Made by a program: the position numbers and the translations under genes. From Bacterioplanoides sp965200585 (GTDB lineage Bacteria > Pseudomonadota > Gammaproteobacteria > Pseudomonadales > Oceanobacteraceae): a DNA stretch of 64,000 bases. Each line of letters starts with the position of its first letter. The stretch's first letter is position 1. The notes beneath the pieces were generated by a model. The model was not told the DNA's origin, did no database searches, and saw nothing but the letters and a program-made list of their open reading frames with translations. The stretch lies in NCBI RefSeq assembly GCF_965200585.1, contig NZ_OZ241361.1, one strand, 5' to 3'. Shown one piece after another: positions 42,599 through 51,651 of the stretch.

Positions 42599-44656
42599 AT
42601 GGCTGTAAAAGCTTTCGCAAAACTGCCACTGGTTCTGGCCATCAGCAGTGCCGCTTCGGTACAGGCTGTTGAGTTCAACTTTGGTGGTGTTCAGGCCCAA
42701 TGGGATAACACCATTAGTTACGGTATTGGCTGGCGTCTGGAAAAGCCGCTGGATGAACAGGTTCATCCAGGCAACGGTGAAGCGGTGGGTGTTCGTGGTG
42801 AAGCGTCTTCGTACAGCTTCGACGACGGTACGCTGAACTACAAAAAAGGCGACGTTTACACACACGTGGCTAAGTGGACCACCGAGCTGGAACTGCAATA
42901 CGACAACTATGGTGCATTATTCCGCGGTCGTGCGTACTACGATGCTGCCATTATGGACGAAACGCCGGAATTTAAAGATTACAACAGTGAAACCAAAGAA
43001 AACGCCGGTCGAGATTTCGAGCTGCTGGATGCGTATGTTTGGGGTGATTTCTATGCTGGCGATACACCCATCAACGTACGTTTAGGTCGTCAGGTAATCA
43101 GCTGGGGCGAAAGTACCTTTATTCAGGGTGGTATTAACAGCATTAACCCAGTCGATGCATCGGCTTTCCGTAAGCCAGGTGCTGAAATTAAAGAAGGGTT
43201 ATTACCGGTTGAGATGTTGTACACCTCCATTGGTTTAACCGCCAACACCAGCTTAGAGGCTTTCTATCAGCTGCGTTGGGAAAAAACCAAGCCAGATTCC
43301 TGTGGCACCCTGTTCTCCACTGCTGACTTTGTTGCCGATGGCTGTGGCCCGGTAGTACTGGGTGGCACTGAAGATGAGCGCGAAATTCTGCAACGCTATT
43401 ATGCTGAATTGGCTGATCTGCAGCGTTTTGATCCAGCGAATCCAACCGACCGTACACGTATCTTTACTCCGGTTGCTCAGCGTTTAGAAGATGATGAGCC
43501 AAGTGATTCTGGTCAGTACGGTGTGGCATTACGCTGGTATGACGATGAGTACACCGATACCGAATACGGCTTCTACTTTATGAACCTGCATAGCCGTCTG
43601 CCATTAATTGGTGGTGTGACGTCTAACCTGAATCAACTAGCTTTTGCTGCTTCGGGTGACCGCACAGCGTTTCAGGGCTTAGTTGGTCAGGCTCAGGCAG
43701 CTGCAGCAGCAGGTAATGCAGCTGAAGCACAACGGTTACTTGGTGAGGCACAAACAGTGTATCAGCGTAATCTGGTGAATCCTAATCCGGTTATTAACGG
43801 TAATTTCCCGTCGTATCAGATTATTTACCCGGAAGATCAACAGATTATGGGTATCAGCTTTGCGACAACCGCAGCCACCGGTGCTTCGGTTTCGGGTGAA
43901 GTCAGCTATAAGCCGGATACACCATTACAGTGGAACTCACTGGAGACACTGGTAGCCGGTGCCGGCATTCCAACCTCACGCTTGTACCAGCGTCGCCTGG
44001 AAGAAGTGGGTGGGGATGAAACTCAGATCTTTGGCCAGCAATTCGAGGCCTTTGATGAGTTTGATGTTTGGCAAGCACAAGTTAGCTATATCCAGACCAT
44101 TGACCGTATTTTTGCCGCGGATCAGTTAGCGATTGTGGCGGAAGTGGGCGTTAACTATATCCCGGATCTGCCAAGCTTGGATGATGCCCGTTATGGCCGT
44201 CATGGTGCTTATGGTTTAGGGGATAATGCCGGTGTCTGGACTGTGAATGACACTGTTCCTAACCCTGCTCCTAACTTTAATTATTGTGAAGGACCATTGC
44301 CAACATCTAATGGTCCACTGCCTGTTGCTCCTAATATCACGCCGAAAAACTGTAATGACGAAGGCTTTACCGATAAGTGGTCTGGCGGGTTACGTTTACG
44401 CACAACTCTTAACTATAACAATGCCTTTGCCGGTGTTAATGTGGCGCCGCGTTTATCCGTCGCTTACGACCAGGGTAATGGCCCGGAGCCAGGTTCTCAG
44501 TTTATTGATGATCGTTTAACCACGGGTCTGGCGGTTGAATTTGTTTACCGTAATTCGATGTCAGCTGAAATTGCTTACACCAACTACAGCGGCGGTAAGT
44601 ACAACATCCTGAAAAATCACGACACCTTAAATCTGTCGGCTAAATATTCTTTCTGA
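42599..44656 (+). CDS. DUF1302 outer-membrane protein
   Basis: A 685-residue protein with a signal peptide (LPLVLAISSAASVQA) and the mature start VEFNFGGVQAQWDNTISYGI, as in DUF1302. LLDAYVWGDFYAGDTPINVR and GRQVISWGESTFIQGGINSI are conserved, and the C-terminus ends ...LNLSAKYSF, with a terminal Phe as in outer membrane barrels. DUF1302 and DUF1329 proteins are encoded together in many marine and Pseudomonas genomes, often near RND transporters, and are thought to help move hydrophobic compounds. It is paired with DUF1329 10 bp downstream. Very high Ala/Gln content at about 360-395 is a local oddity. Confidence 0.9.
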   Translation: MAVKAFAKLPLVLAISSAASVQAVEFNFGGVQAQWDNTISYGIGWRLEKPLDEQVHPGNGEAVGVRGEASSYSFDDGTLNYKKGDVYTHVAKWTTELELQYDNYGALFRGRAYYDAAIMDETPEFKDYNSETKENAGRDFELLDAYVWGDFYAGDTPINVRLGRQVISWGESTFIQGGINSINPVDASAFRKPGAEIKEGLLPVEMLYTSIGLTANTSLEAFYQLRWEKTKPDSCGTLFSTADFVADGCGPVVLGGTEDEREILQRYYAELADLQRFDPANPTDRTRIFTPVAQRLEDDEPSDSGQYGVALRWYDDEYTDTEYGFYFMNLHSRLPLIGGVTSNLNQLAFAASGDRTAFQGLVGQAQAAAAAGNAAEAQRLLGEAQTVYQRNLVNPNPVINGNFPSYQIIYPEDQQIMGISFATTAATGASVSGEVSYKPDTPLQWNSLETLVAGAGIPTSRLYQRRLEEVGGDETQIFGQQFEAFDEFDVWQAQVSYIQTIDRIFAADQLAIVAEVGVNYIPDLPSLDDARYGRHGAYGLGDNAGVWTVNDTVPNPAPNFNYCEGPLPTSNGPLPVAPNITPKNCNDEGFTDKWSGGLRLRTTLNYNNAFAGVNVAPRLSVAYDQGNGPEPGSQFIDDRLTTGLAVEFVYRNSMSAEIAYTNYSGGKYNILKNHDTLNLSAKYSF

Positions 44657-44666
44657 GGCAATAATA

Positions 44667-46013
44667 ATGGCTAAATTAAGCACATTTGCAAAATTGGTTG
44701 CCGCCGCTCTGGTTAGCCAGAGCGTGTTGGCAGCAACGCCTGAGCAATTAGGCAACGAACTGACGCCAATCGGCGCACCCAAAGCGGCTCAGGGCGACAT
44801 CCCTGCATGGGACGGTGGTTTATACACCGCGCCTGAAGGTCACAAGTTGGGTGACAACCTGCCGAACCCGTTTGCAGACGAAAAACCTCTGTTTGTGATC
44901 ACTGCTGAAAATGCAGAACAGTACAAAGAGAAACTGAGTGAAGGTCAGCTGGCGATGTTTAAGCGCTACCCGAACTCTTACCGTATTCCGGTATACCCAA
45001 CTCACCGTACGGCAGCGTTCCCACAGTCGGTATACGATGCAACCAAACAAAATGCGGGTACCGCACGTCTGGTTGATGGCGGTAACGGTGTTGAAAACTT
45101 TGCAGAAGGTGGCGTGCCATTCCCGTTCCCCGAGAACGGTCTGGAAGCGATCTGGAACCACATCGTACGTTACCGTGGCGGCAGCCTGATCCGTACCTCG
45201 GTACAGGTAACACCACAGGCTGATGGTGTGTACACGCCGGTTCGTTTCCGTGACGAATACACTTTCCGTCAGAATCTGGAAGGTCTGGATCCAAACAAAG
45301 ATAAGAACGTACTGTTCTACTTCAAGCAGGACATTTTATCGCCAGCACGTTTAGCCGGTAACGTTCTGTTGGTACACGAAACACTGGACCAGGTAAAAGA
45401 ACCTCGTCGTGCCTGGGTATACAACGCTGGTCAGCGTCGTGTTCGTCGTGCGCCACAAGTTTCTTACGACGGCCCGGGTACCGCGTCTGACGGTATGCGT
45501 ACCACGGATAACTTCGATATGTTTAACGGTGCGCCAGATCGCTACGACTGGAAACTGGTAGGCAAACAAGAAATGTACATTCCGTACAACTCTTACAACA
45601 TCAACAGCAACGAACACACGCTGGACGATGTGGTAAAAGCCGGTCACGTGAACCAGGATCTGGCACGTTACGAGCTGCACCGTGTATGGAAAGTGGAAGC
45701 AACCCTGAAAGAAGGCAAGCGTCACATCTATGCAAAGCGTACTTTCTACATCGACGAAGATACTTGGCAGATCGCTGCGGTTGATCACTTCGATGGCCGT
45801 GGTCAGTTATGGCGTGTGGCTGAAGCGCACAACATGATGTTCTACGATTATGTCGTTCCTTACTTCGCGTTCGAAGCTCTGTACGATCTGAACTCTGGCC
45901 GTTACTTGGTACTGGGTCTGACCAACGAAGAAGAAAACGCTTACGACTTCGGTGTTAAGCGTAGCCACAAGCAGTACACCCCAGCAGCACTGCGTCGCTC
46001 TGGCCGTCGCTAA
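44667..46013 (+). CDS. DUF1329 periplasmic/outer-membrane protein
   Basis: A 448-residue protein with a signal peptide (KLVAAALVSQSVLAATP). LGNELTPIGAPKAAQGDIPA and PAWDGGLYTAPEG are the DUF1329 N-terminus; VRRAPQVSYDGPGTASDGMR and FNGAPDRYDWKLVGKQEMYI lie in the middle. The family is held to have a LolB-like fold that binds lipids or hydrophobic molecules. It follows DUF1302 by 10 bp, one operon. Its codon use is of the highly expressed kind (CGT, GGT, AAC dominate). Terminator at 46043. Confidence 0.9.
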   Translation: MAKLSTFAKLVAAALVSQSVLAATPEQLGNELTPIGAPKAAQGDIPAWDGGLYTAPEGHKLGDNLPNPFADEKPLFVITAENAEQYKEKLSEGQLAMFKRYPNSYRIPVYPTHRTAAFPQSVYDATKQNAGTARLVDGGNGVENFAEGGVPFPFPENGLEAIWNHIVRYRGGSLIRTSVQVTPQADGVYTPVRFRDEYTFRQNLEGLDPNKDKNVLFYFKQDILSPARLAGNVLLVHETLDQVKEPRRAWVYNAGQRRVRRAPQVSYDGPGTASDGMRTTDNFDMFNGAPDRYDWKLVGKQEMYIPYNSYNINSNEHTLDDVVKAGHVNQDLARYELHRVWKVEATLKEGKRHIYAKRTFYIDEDTWQIAAVDHFDGRGQLWRVAEAHNMMFYDYVVPYFAFEALYDLNSGRYLVLGLTNEEENAYDFGVKRSHKQYTPAALRRSGRR

Positions 46014-46042
46014 GGCTGATTCAAAGATTCGACCATCTTTTG

Positions 46043-46068
46043 GCCGCCCTCCGGGGCGGCTTTTTTTT
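46043..46068 (+). terminator. Rho-independent terminator after DUF1329
   Basis: GCCGCCC (46043-46049) pairs with GGGCGGC (46054-46060), followed by eight T. It ends the DUF1302-DUF1329 operon; the first unit of a 24-bp repeat begins inside the T-run. Confidence 0.93.
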
Positions 46069-46133
46069 GCCCGTCGTTTACTCCTATTTTTTGCCCGTCG
46101 TTTACTCCTATTTTTTGTCCGTCGTTTACTCCA
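46063..46133. repeat. Three tandem 24-bp repeats upstream of mscS-like gene
   Basis: TTTTTTG followed by CCCGTCGTTTACTCCTA, in units starting at 46063, 46087 and 46111; the third unit is diverged. The array lies between the DUF1329 terminator and the mechanosensitive channel gene and overlaps the expected promoter region of that gene. Confidence 0.82.
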
Positions 46134-46185
46134 GTGGAGCCATCCACTTATTATTGGCCTATGGCACAGCAAACAGGAGAACGCA

Positions 46186-47274
46186 GTGGAACTTGCCTGG
46201 TGGAATGATTTATTAGCGCAGAATTACGATTGGTTCTGGGATGTCAGTATTGCGCTGACCATTACTCTGGTCGCCGGACTTGGCTGGCGCATCGCCCGTA
46301 AACGTATGTTGCAGCTGGCCGGAAAAACCAGAAACCGCTGGGATGATGTGGTGATCGACGCCATTGGCATTCCGATCAACTGGATTATTTTTGCCATTGG
46401 CATGACCTGGGTGGCGGATATTTCTGCTCGTCATTTCTCGTCGGAAATCGTCACCAGTATTCCAGTGGTGCGCCAGTTATCGCTGATTATTCTGGTGGCC
46501 TGGGCCATCTGGCGCTTAATTAACCGGGTTGAACATCGTCAGATTGATAAAGGTTCTGACCCAACCACGGTGCAGCTGGTGGGCAAAGTTGCCAAGCTGG
46601 TGGTGACGGTATTAATTGTGTTGCCCATCTTCCAGTTATTGGGCATTTCCATTTCCGGCATTCTCGCCTTTGGTGGTGTAGGCGGATTAATTGTGGGTAT
46701 GGCCGCCAAAGATTTACTGGCTAACTTTTTTGGCTCCATCATTGTGTATCTGGATCGCCCGTTTAAAGTCGGCGACTGGATTCGCTCACCGGATCGCTCG
46801 ATTGAAGGCACAGTAGAAAAAATCGGCTTTCGGGTGACATTAATCCGTACCTTCGATAAGCGTCCCTTATATGTGCCCAACTCGGTGTTTACCAATATCT
46901 CGGTGGAAAACCCATCGCGTATGTTAAACCGCCGCATCTATGAAACCATTGGCGTGCGTTATCAGGATTCTAAAAAACTGCCCGCGATTATTAAGGCGGT
47001 GCAGCAGCACTTGCGTCAGCATCCGGATATTGATGCTGAGCAAACGCTGATTGTGAATTTCAATAGCTTTGGTGCCTCCAGCCTCGACTTTTTTGTGTAC
47101 ACCTTTACCAAAACCACTGACTGGATTGAGTATCACCAAGTGAAACAAACCGTGCTGTTAGAAATACTCGATATTATTCATCAGCACGATGCCGATTGTG
47201 CCTTCCCAACCCGAACATTACATGTGGAAGGAATGCAGGTAGAAAACTTGCCGCCAGCACTAATGGCGAAATAA
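46186..47274 (+). CDS. MscS-family mechanosensitive channel
   Basis: Start GTG at 46186 with GGAG seven bases upstream; the frame continues further upstream but there only reads the tandem repeat and DUF1329 sequence. 362 residues. Four or five hydrophobic segments come first, then the conserved pore helix and beta domain: SGILAFGGVGGLIVGMAAKD, LLANFFGSIIVYLDRPF, KVGDWI, VEKIGFRVTLIRTFDKRPLY with VPNSVFTNISVENPSR. MscS-type channels open on membrane tension to release solutes at osmotic downshock. Followed 12 bp later by the carboxypeptidase gene. Confidence 0.92.
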   Translation: MELAWWNDLLAQNYDWFWDVSIALTITLVAGLGWRIARKRMLQLAGKTRNRWDDVVIDAIGIPINWIIFAIGMTWVADISARHFSSEIVTSIPVVRQLSLIILVAWAIWRLINRVEHRQIDKGSDPTTVQLVGKVAKLVVTVLIVLPIFQLLGISISGILAFGGVGGLIVGMAAKDLLANFFGSIIVYLDRPFKVGDWIRSPDRSIEGTVEKIGFRVTLIRTFDKRPLYVPNSVFTNISVENPSRMLNRRIYETIGVRYQDSKKLPAIIKAVQQHLRQHPDIDAEQTLIVNFNSFGASSLDFFVYTFTKTTDWIEYHQVKQTVLLEILDIIHQHDADCAFPTRTLHVEGMQVENLPPALMAK

Positions 47275-47286
47275 GGAATCAATACA

Positions 47287-48774
47287 ATGTCTGCTTTTGA
47301 AAAACTCATTAAACACTCAAAAAAAGTCTCCAACTTCAGCCATCTGGCTTCTATCTGCGGCTGGGATCAGGCGTCCATGATGCCAGCCGGTGGCGCCGAG
47401 GCTCGCTCTGAAGCCATGGCCGAATTGTCGGTGCATATTCACGGGTTACAAACTCAACCTCAATTAGCCGAGTGGTTTAACGACGCCGAAAATGAAGCGT
47501 TAAATACCGAGCAGCAAGCCACCCTGCGGGAAATGAAACGCAGCTGGCAACAAGCTAATGTATTGCCCGAAGAGCTGGTGGAAGCACAATCGTTAGCGGG
47601 TTCTAAATGTGAACACGCCTGGCGCAGCCAGCGTAAAGAAAATGACTGGGTTGGTTTTGAAAAGAACTGGGCTGAAGTGGTTAAGTTATCCCAGGAGGAA
47701 GCAAAGATTCGCTCTGAGGCTACAAACCTCTCTCCGTACGATGCCATGCTGGAGATCTACGAGCCGGGCACCAGCAGTGCATCGCTGGATATTGTCTTCG
47801 ATGATGTAAAACGCTGGTTGCCTGAGATGATTGATCAGGCAATTGAAAAACAAGCGTCAGAGTCTTTAATTACACCCAGCGGTCGCTATCCAACGGCGCA
47901 ACAAAAAGCGCTTGGCCTGGAAGTGATGCAGCTGCTGCAGTTTGACTTTAATCACGGCCGTCTGGATGAAAGTGTGCACCCGTTTTGTGGCGGTGTGCCG
48001 AGCGATGTGCGCTTAACCACCCGGTATAACGACAGTGAATTTGTGCAATCGTTAATGGGCATTGTGCACGAAACCGGTCATGCTCGTTATGAACAAGGTC
48101 TGCCCAAACATCTGGCCGCGACCGCTGCCGGTGAAGCTCGCTCGATGGGTATCCATGAATCTCAGTCGTTATTTTTTGAGATGCAATTAGGGCGTAGCGC
48201 AGCCTTTATCGAACGGCTCGCTTCCTTATGCACTCAACATTTCACCAATCAGGATGCTGCTGTATTTGCTAACGACAACCTGCAAAAGATTTATACACGG
48301 GTGCAAAAGGATTTTATTCGTGTCGATGCCGATGAATTAACCTATCCGGCGCATGTAATTCTGCGTTATGAAATTGAACGCGATCTGATTAATGGTGTGA
48401 TTTCCTATAACGATGTGCCGGAGCTATGGGATACCAAAATGCAGCATTATTTAGGCTTAAGTACCGCGGGTAATTACCGTGATGGCTGTATGCAGGATAT
48501 CCACTGGACCGACGGTGCCTTTGGTTATTTTCCGAGTTATACCTTAGGTGCGATGTATGCAGCTCAGTTTATGGCCAGCATGGAACAAAGTGTGGATGTG
48601 CAGGGAGTGATTCGCTCTGGTGATCTGACACCAATCTTTGATTGGCTACAGCAAAATATCTGGAGTAAAGGCAGCTTATTAACTACTGATGAGTTGGTAA
48701 AACAAGCAACGGGTGATGTGCTTAATGCCAAACATTTTAAAGCGCATTTGCAGCAAAGATATTTAAATAAATAA
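47287..48774 (+). CDS. M32 metallocarboxypeptidase (carboxypeptidase Taq type)
   Basis: A 495-residue M32 protease. HETGHARYEQGLP is the HExxH zinc motif, HESQSLFFEMQLGRS provides the third ligand (ESQS), and IRVDADELTYPAHVILRYEI matches the conserved DELTYPxHI segment. The N-terminus (FEKLIKHSKKVSNFSHLASI) also fits. It removes C-terminal residues from peptides in the cytoplasm. Normal length, no signal peptide. It shares a short gap with the channel gene and could be co-transcribed. Confidence 0.95.
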   Translation: MSAFEKLIKHSKKVSNFSHLASICGWDQASMMPAGGAEARSEAMAELSVHIHGLQTQPQLAEWFNDAENEALNTEQQATLREMKRSWQQANVLPEELVEAQSLAGSKCEHAWRSQRKENDWVGFEKNWAEVVKLSQEEAKIRSEATNLSPYDAMLEIYEPGTSSASLDIVFDDVKRWLPEMIDQAIEKQASESLITPSGRYPTAQQKALGLEVMQLLQFDFNHGRLDESVHPFCGGVPSDVRLTTRYNDSEFVQSLMGIVHETGHARYEQGLPKHLAATAAGEARSMGIHESQSLFFEMQLGRSAAFIERLASLCTQHFTNQDAAVFANDNLQKIYTRVQKDFIRVDADELTYPAHVILRYEIERDLINGVISYNDVPELWDTKMQHYLGLSTAGNYRDGCMQDIHWTDGAFGYFPSYTLGAMYAAQFMASMEQSVDVQGVIRSGDLTPIFDWLQQNIWSKGSLLTTDELVKQATGDVLNAKHFKAHLQQRYLNK

Positions 48775-48814
48775 ATAACCGACGAAAAAATTATTAAAGA
48801 AAGCTGAGCCAGCG

Positions 48815-49657
48815 CTAAGCGCTGGCCAGATACTTTTCAGTTTCCTGCCATAACTCTTCAGCCAACTGACGGCTGCGGGCTTTTTTGCTACAGCGGTGCG
48901 GTTTATTTTTATAAAAATATTTACCGTTTAACGCTTTCACCGCTGGGTCTTCCGCCAGATACACAATGGCTTCGGCCGCTTTGGCAGGCGCTAATAAAAA
49001 CTGCGAAATAAAATCGGCAACCCGTTGGTTTAAATCACGCCCTAAGCCGGTATTCACAATGCCTGGATGGAAGCAGGTAATGGTGATACCACTGTCGGCA
49101 TAGCGCTTGGCAAATTCCCTGGTAAATAAAATATTGGCGAGTTTTGACTGCCCATATCCCCAGATTACCCCAAAATAAGGCAGTTTGGCGTACTTCGGAT
49201 GGGTGAAGGAGGCAGGTTCAATACCTCCGGCCCAGTGGGCATCCGAAGCGGTAACTACAATGCGTGGGTCTTGTGACTGCTTCAGATTTTCCAGCAGTAG
49301 CCGGGTCAGCTCAAAATGGCCCAGATGAGTGGTGGCAATCATAGATTCATAGCCGCCGTGTGTCATGGCATAGCTGCGCCCACTGAATAAGCCTGCGTTT
49401 AACGCCAGAATATCAATGCTTGGCATCAGCTGCTGGATCTCACCAATAGCGGCACGCACCTGAGTAAAGTCACTCAGATCCAGTGCCAGCGCGATGGCTT
49501 CTCCACTGCCTTCTGATTGATTCAGAGAGGCAACAGCCTGTTGCAGCTTTTCTGGATTCCGGGCAATAACCAGAACCCGATATCCTTTATTGCAGAAGTG
49601 CTGGGCGGCAGCAAAGCCAATACCGCTGCTGCCTCCGGTGATAATCACATTTTTCAT
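48815..49657 (-). CDS. Short-chain dehydrogenase/reductase
   Basis: A 280-residue classical SDR resembling the retinol dehydrogenase group. VIITGGSSGIGFAAAQHF is the NAD(P) motif TGxxxGIG, LALNAGLFSGRSYAM the NAG motif, and YGQSKLANILFTREF the catalytic YxxxK with an upstream serine (VVTASDAHW). The C-terminal tail (KNKPHRCSKKARSRQLAEEL) is basic. The substrate is unknown. Convergent with the carboxypeptidase gene. Confidence 0.92.
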   Translation of the reverse strand: MKNVIITGGSSGIGFAAAQHFCNKGYRVLVIARNPEKLQQAVASLNQSEGSGEAIALALDLSDFTQVRAAIGEIQQLMPSIDILALNAGLFSGRSYAMTHGGYESMIATTHLGHFELTRLLLENLKQSQDPRIVVTASDAHWAGGIEPASFTHPKYAKLPYFGVIWGYGQSKLANILFTREFAKRYADSGITITCFHPGIVNTGLGRDLNQRVADFISQFLLAPAKAAEAIVYLAEDPAVKALNGKYFYKNKPHRCSKKARSRQLAEELWQETEKYLASA

Positions 49658-49682
49658 ACCTACCTCCGGTTCCGTGCTTGAG

Positions 49683-49727
49683 TTTATAGCTGTCGTTGTT
49701 TTTATATCTGTCGTTGTTTTATAGCTG
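49683..49727. repeat. Short tandem repeat of ~17 bp
   Basis: TTTATAGCTGTCGTTGT (49683), then TTTTATATCTGTCGTTGT (49700) and a partial third unit TTTATAGCTG (49718). It lies upstream of the SDR gene in the divergent gap. Confidence 0.65.
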
Positions 49728-49855
49728 GGAGCGTATCATAGCGATCACGGCCACTCTATTTAGCGGCATTTTCTCGCGGGCGAATGCGCACCTTTACGCC
49801 TCTGCTGAGGTATGATAAATGGCTATTTTTCTAATAAGACAAACAGGTACAAGCG

Positions 49856-50311
49856 ATGGCAAAGACAATGCGTGGCGTGCTGGAAGCCTTTAATGAGGCA
49901 TTTTCCAATCAGCGTCTGGATGATGTGATGGGCTTTTTTGCCGACGATTGTGAGTTCCGTGAGATGAATGGCCATACCGCCAAAGGAAAAGCGCAGGTAC
50001 GTGATGCTATCCAGACGATTTTCAGCGGCGCTTACGGCAAGCTGTCGTTTTTCGAAAACCGCATGATTATTGATGAAGAGAAAAAGGAAGTCTGTTTCTC
50101 CTGGAACTGCCAGCACGACATGATTCCTTCTGCTGATATGAGCCTGAAAGATAAAATCACCGCGGCGTTTATCAAGCTGGTTTATGGCCAGACTTTTTAT
50201 TGGCAAGGGGTGGATTATTTTATCTTTGATGACGATTTAAACATCACCAGCAAACAAAGTTATGGCCGCGCGGCGATGCCTAAATTTGTGCGTGGCGCGG
50301 CACCGCGTTAA
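49856..50311 (+). CDS. SnoaL-like (NTF2 fold) protein
   Basis: A 151-residue single-domain protein: VLEAFNEAFSNQRLDDVMGF at the start, FADDCEFREMNGHTAKGKA and VRDAIQTIF are the NTF2/SnoaL fold pattern, ending in beta strands DYFIFDDDLNITSKQSYGRA. Such proteins are small isomerases or binding proteins with diverse substrates. It is 21 bp upstream of a metallo-hydrolase gene and probably co-transcribed. Confidence 0.82.
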   Translation: MAKTMRGVLEAFNEAFSNQRLDDVMGFFADDCEFREMNGHTAKGKAQVRDAIQTIFSGAYGKLSFFENRMIIDEEKKEVCFSWNCQHDMIPSADMSLKDKITAAFIKLVYGQTFYWQGVDYFIFDDDLNITSKQSYGRAAMPKFVRGAAPR

Positions 50312-50332
50312 TGCTTTCTGGGCAGAGTAGCT

Positions 50333-51325
50333 ATGACAGATAGAAAAAAACATCACCATGCGCCCAAAGGCGGTTTTCGTAACAACGAACCAATGCAGAT
50401 GTACCATCGTTCTTTATGGAATGTCTTAAAGTGGAAGCTGTTTGAAACCTTACCTAAGCCCAGCTCGGTGCCGGTGGTGGAAGATGATTATTCCGTTTTT
50501 AACCGCAGTGAAGACTCACTGGTAAGCTGGATTGGCCATGCGACCTTTTTAATTCGCCATAACGGCCTGAATATTATTACCGATCCTCACTTCTCTGAAC
50601 GGGCGTCGCCGGTACAGTGGGCTGGGCCAAAGCGTTATTCTCCGCCCGCCATTGATATTGATGCGTTACCTCATGTGGATGTGGTGGTGATTTCACACGA
50701 CCATTACGATCATCTGGATCGCCTCTCGGTGTTAGCCATTCAGAAAAAGCAGTCGGATAATCCGCCGTTGTTTATGTTGCCATTAGGGCTGGGTAAGTGG
50801 TTCGACAAAAAAGGCATCCGTAATTGGGTCGAGCTGGATTGGTGGGAATCACATACTCATCAGGGCTGGACGTACACCGCGGTACCTTGTCAGCATTTCA
50901 GTGGCCGTTCCATTCGCCAGGATCATACCTTGTGGTGTGGTTGGGTGTTTGAGGCCGATAGTGAGCCAGACACGCCGAACGAGCCGGGCAAGCGCTTTTA
51001 TTTTGCCGGAGATACCGGCTACAGCGGTGATTTTAAAGCCATTGGTGAACGGTTCAGCTATATGGATATGGCGATGGTGCCGATTGGTGCTTACGAACCG
51101 CGCTGGTTTATGAAAGAGATTCATGTAAATCCGGAAGAAGCGGTGCATATTCATAAAGACGTGGGCTCTCGTTTATCGTTGGCAATGCACTGGGGCAGCT
51201 TTATGCTGACTAACGAACCTATGTTGCAGCCGCCGGAAGATTTACAACAGGCGAAGCAGCAGCAGGGTGTGGCTGATGAGGAGTTTATTGTGATTAAGCC
51301 CGGTAAGATCACCCCGCTGTTCTAG
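50333..51325 (+). CDS. MBL-fold hydrolase, NAPE-PLD-like
   Basis: A 330-residue metallo-beta-lactamase fold enzyme of the NAPE-phospholipase D/UlaG-like group. WIGHATFLIRHNGLNIITDP comes first, ISHDHYDHLD carries the zinc-binding HxHxDH, then PCQHFSGRS, FYFAGDTGYSGDF and LAMHWGSFML. Members hydrolyse phosphodiester or lactone bonds. The bacterial ones are mostly uncharacterised. No signal peptide. Its stop codon is immediately followed by, and partly inside, a 165-bp repeat element. Confidence 0.88.
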   Translation: MTDRKKHHHAPKGGFRNNEPMQMYHRSLWNVLKWKLFETLPKPSSVPVVEDDYSVFNRSEDSLVSWIGHATFLIRHNGLNIITDPHFSERASPVQWAGPKRYSPPAIDIDALPHVDVVVISHDHYDHLDRLSVLAIQKKQSDNPPLFMLPLGLGKWFDKKGIRNWVELDWWESHTHQGWTYTAVPCQHFSGRSIRQDHTLWCGWVFEADSEPDTPNEPGKRFYFAGDTGYSGDFKAIGERFSYMDMAMVPIGAYEPRWFMKEIHVNPEEAVHIHKDVGSRLSLAMHWGSFMLTNEPMLQPPEDLQQAKQQQGVADEEFIVIKPGKITPLF

Positions 51326-51489
51326 CAGGCTGTTGAAAAACTACTTACGTTGCCATAACTTCGTTAAAAATCAGCTCAAAATGCTCATTTATTGCCTATA
51401 AACTGCGCGTTTTCGCTGATTATTAGCTTGCGCAGCTCTAAGGAGTGCCTTGTTCTGGCTGCCTCAGAAACATTTTTCAGCAGCCTGCT
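51324..51489. repeat. Palindromic intergenic element, family C, copy 1
   Basis: Ends AGCAGGCTGTTGAAAAA (51324-51340) and TTTTTCAGCAGCCTGCT (51473-51489) pair with one mismatch. The interior (ACGTTGCC, then TTAAAAATCAGCTCAAAATG..CTCA, later TCGCTGATTATTAGCTTG and CTGCCTC) corresponds to copy 2 at 52209-52331. The 51325-51652 gap holds this element and the element ahead of ahpC, no gene. Confidence 0.78.
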
Positions 51490-51509
51490 CGTAGGCTACA
51501 GGGGCTTTT

Positions 51510-51549
51510 GATTAAGAAAACTAATCATCATCTTTAAAAAGATCAATTT
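51510..51549 (+). promoter_or_regulatory. Probable OxyR-binding element upstream of ahpC
   Basis: GATTAAGAAAACTAATCATC then ATCTTTAAAAAGATCAATTT. It matches 53297-53336 upstream of ahpF (CATCTTTAAAAA and ATTT shared in register over 40 bp) and has dyad symmetry (GATTA..TAATC), as expected for an OxyR site; ahpC starts 103 bp downstream. Confidence 0.6.
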
Positions 51550-51651
51550 AACGGATGATGTTCAGATCTCTACTATAGTTCCTGTTCTTACTACTTATGT
51601 TTTTACTTAATCAGGCCTTCGGGCACATGATTCACTTAATGGAGTTAAACC

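Noticed and set aside
45952..46185. Upstream extension of the mechanosensitive channel frame
   Set aside because: It overlaps the end of DUF1329, its terminator and a 24-bp tandem repeat; GTG at 46186 has a proper ribosome binding site.
51324..51489. Complete insertion sequence
   Set aside because: Inverted ends are present but the element is only about 165 bp and encodes nothing.
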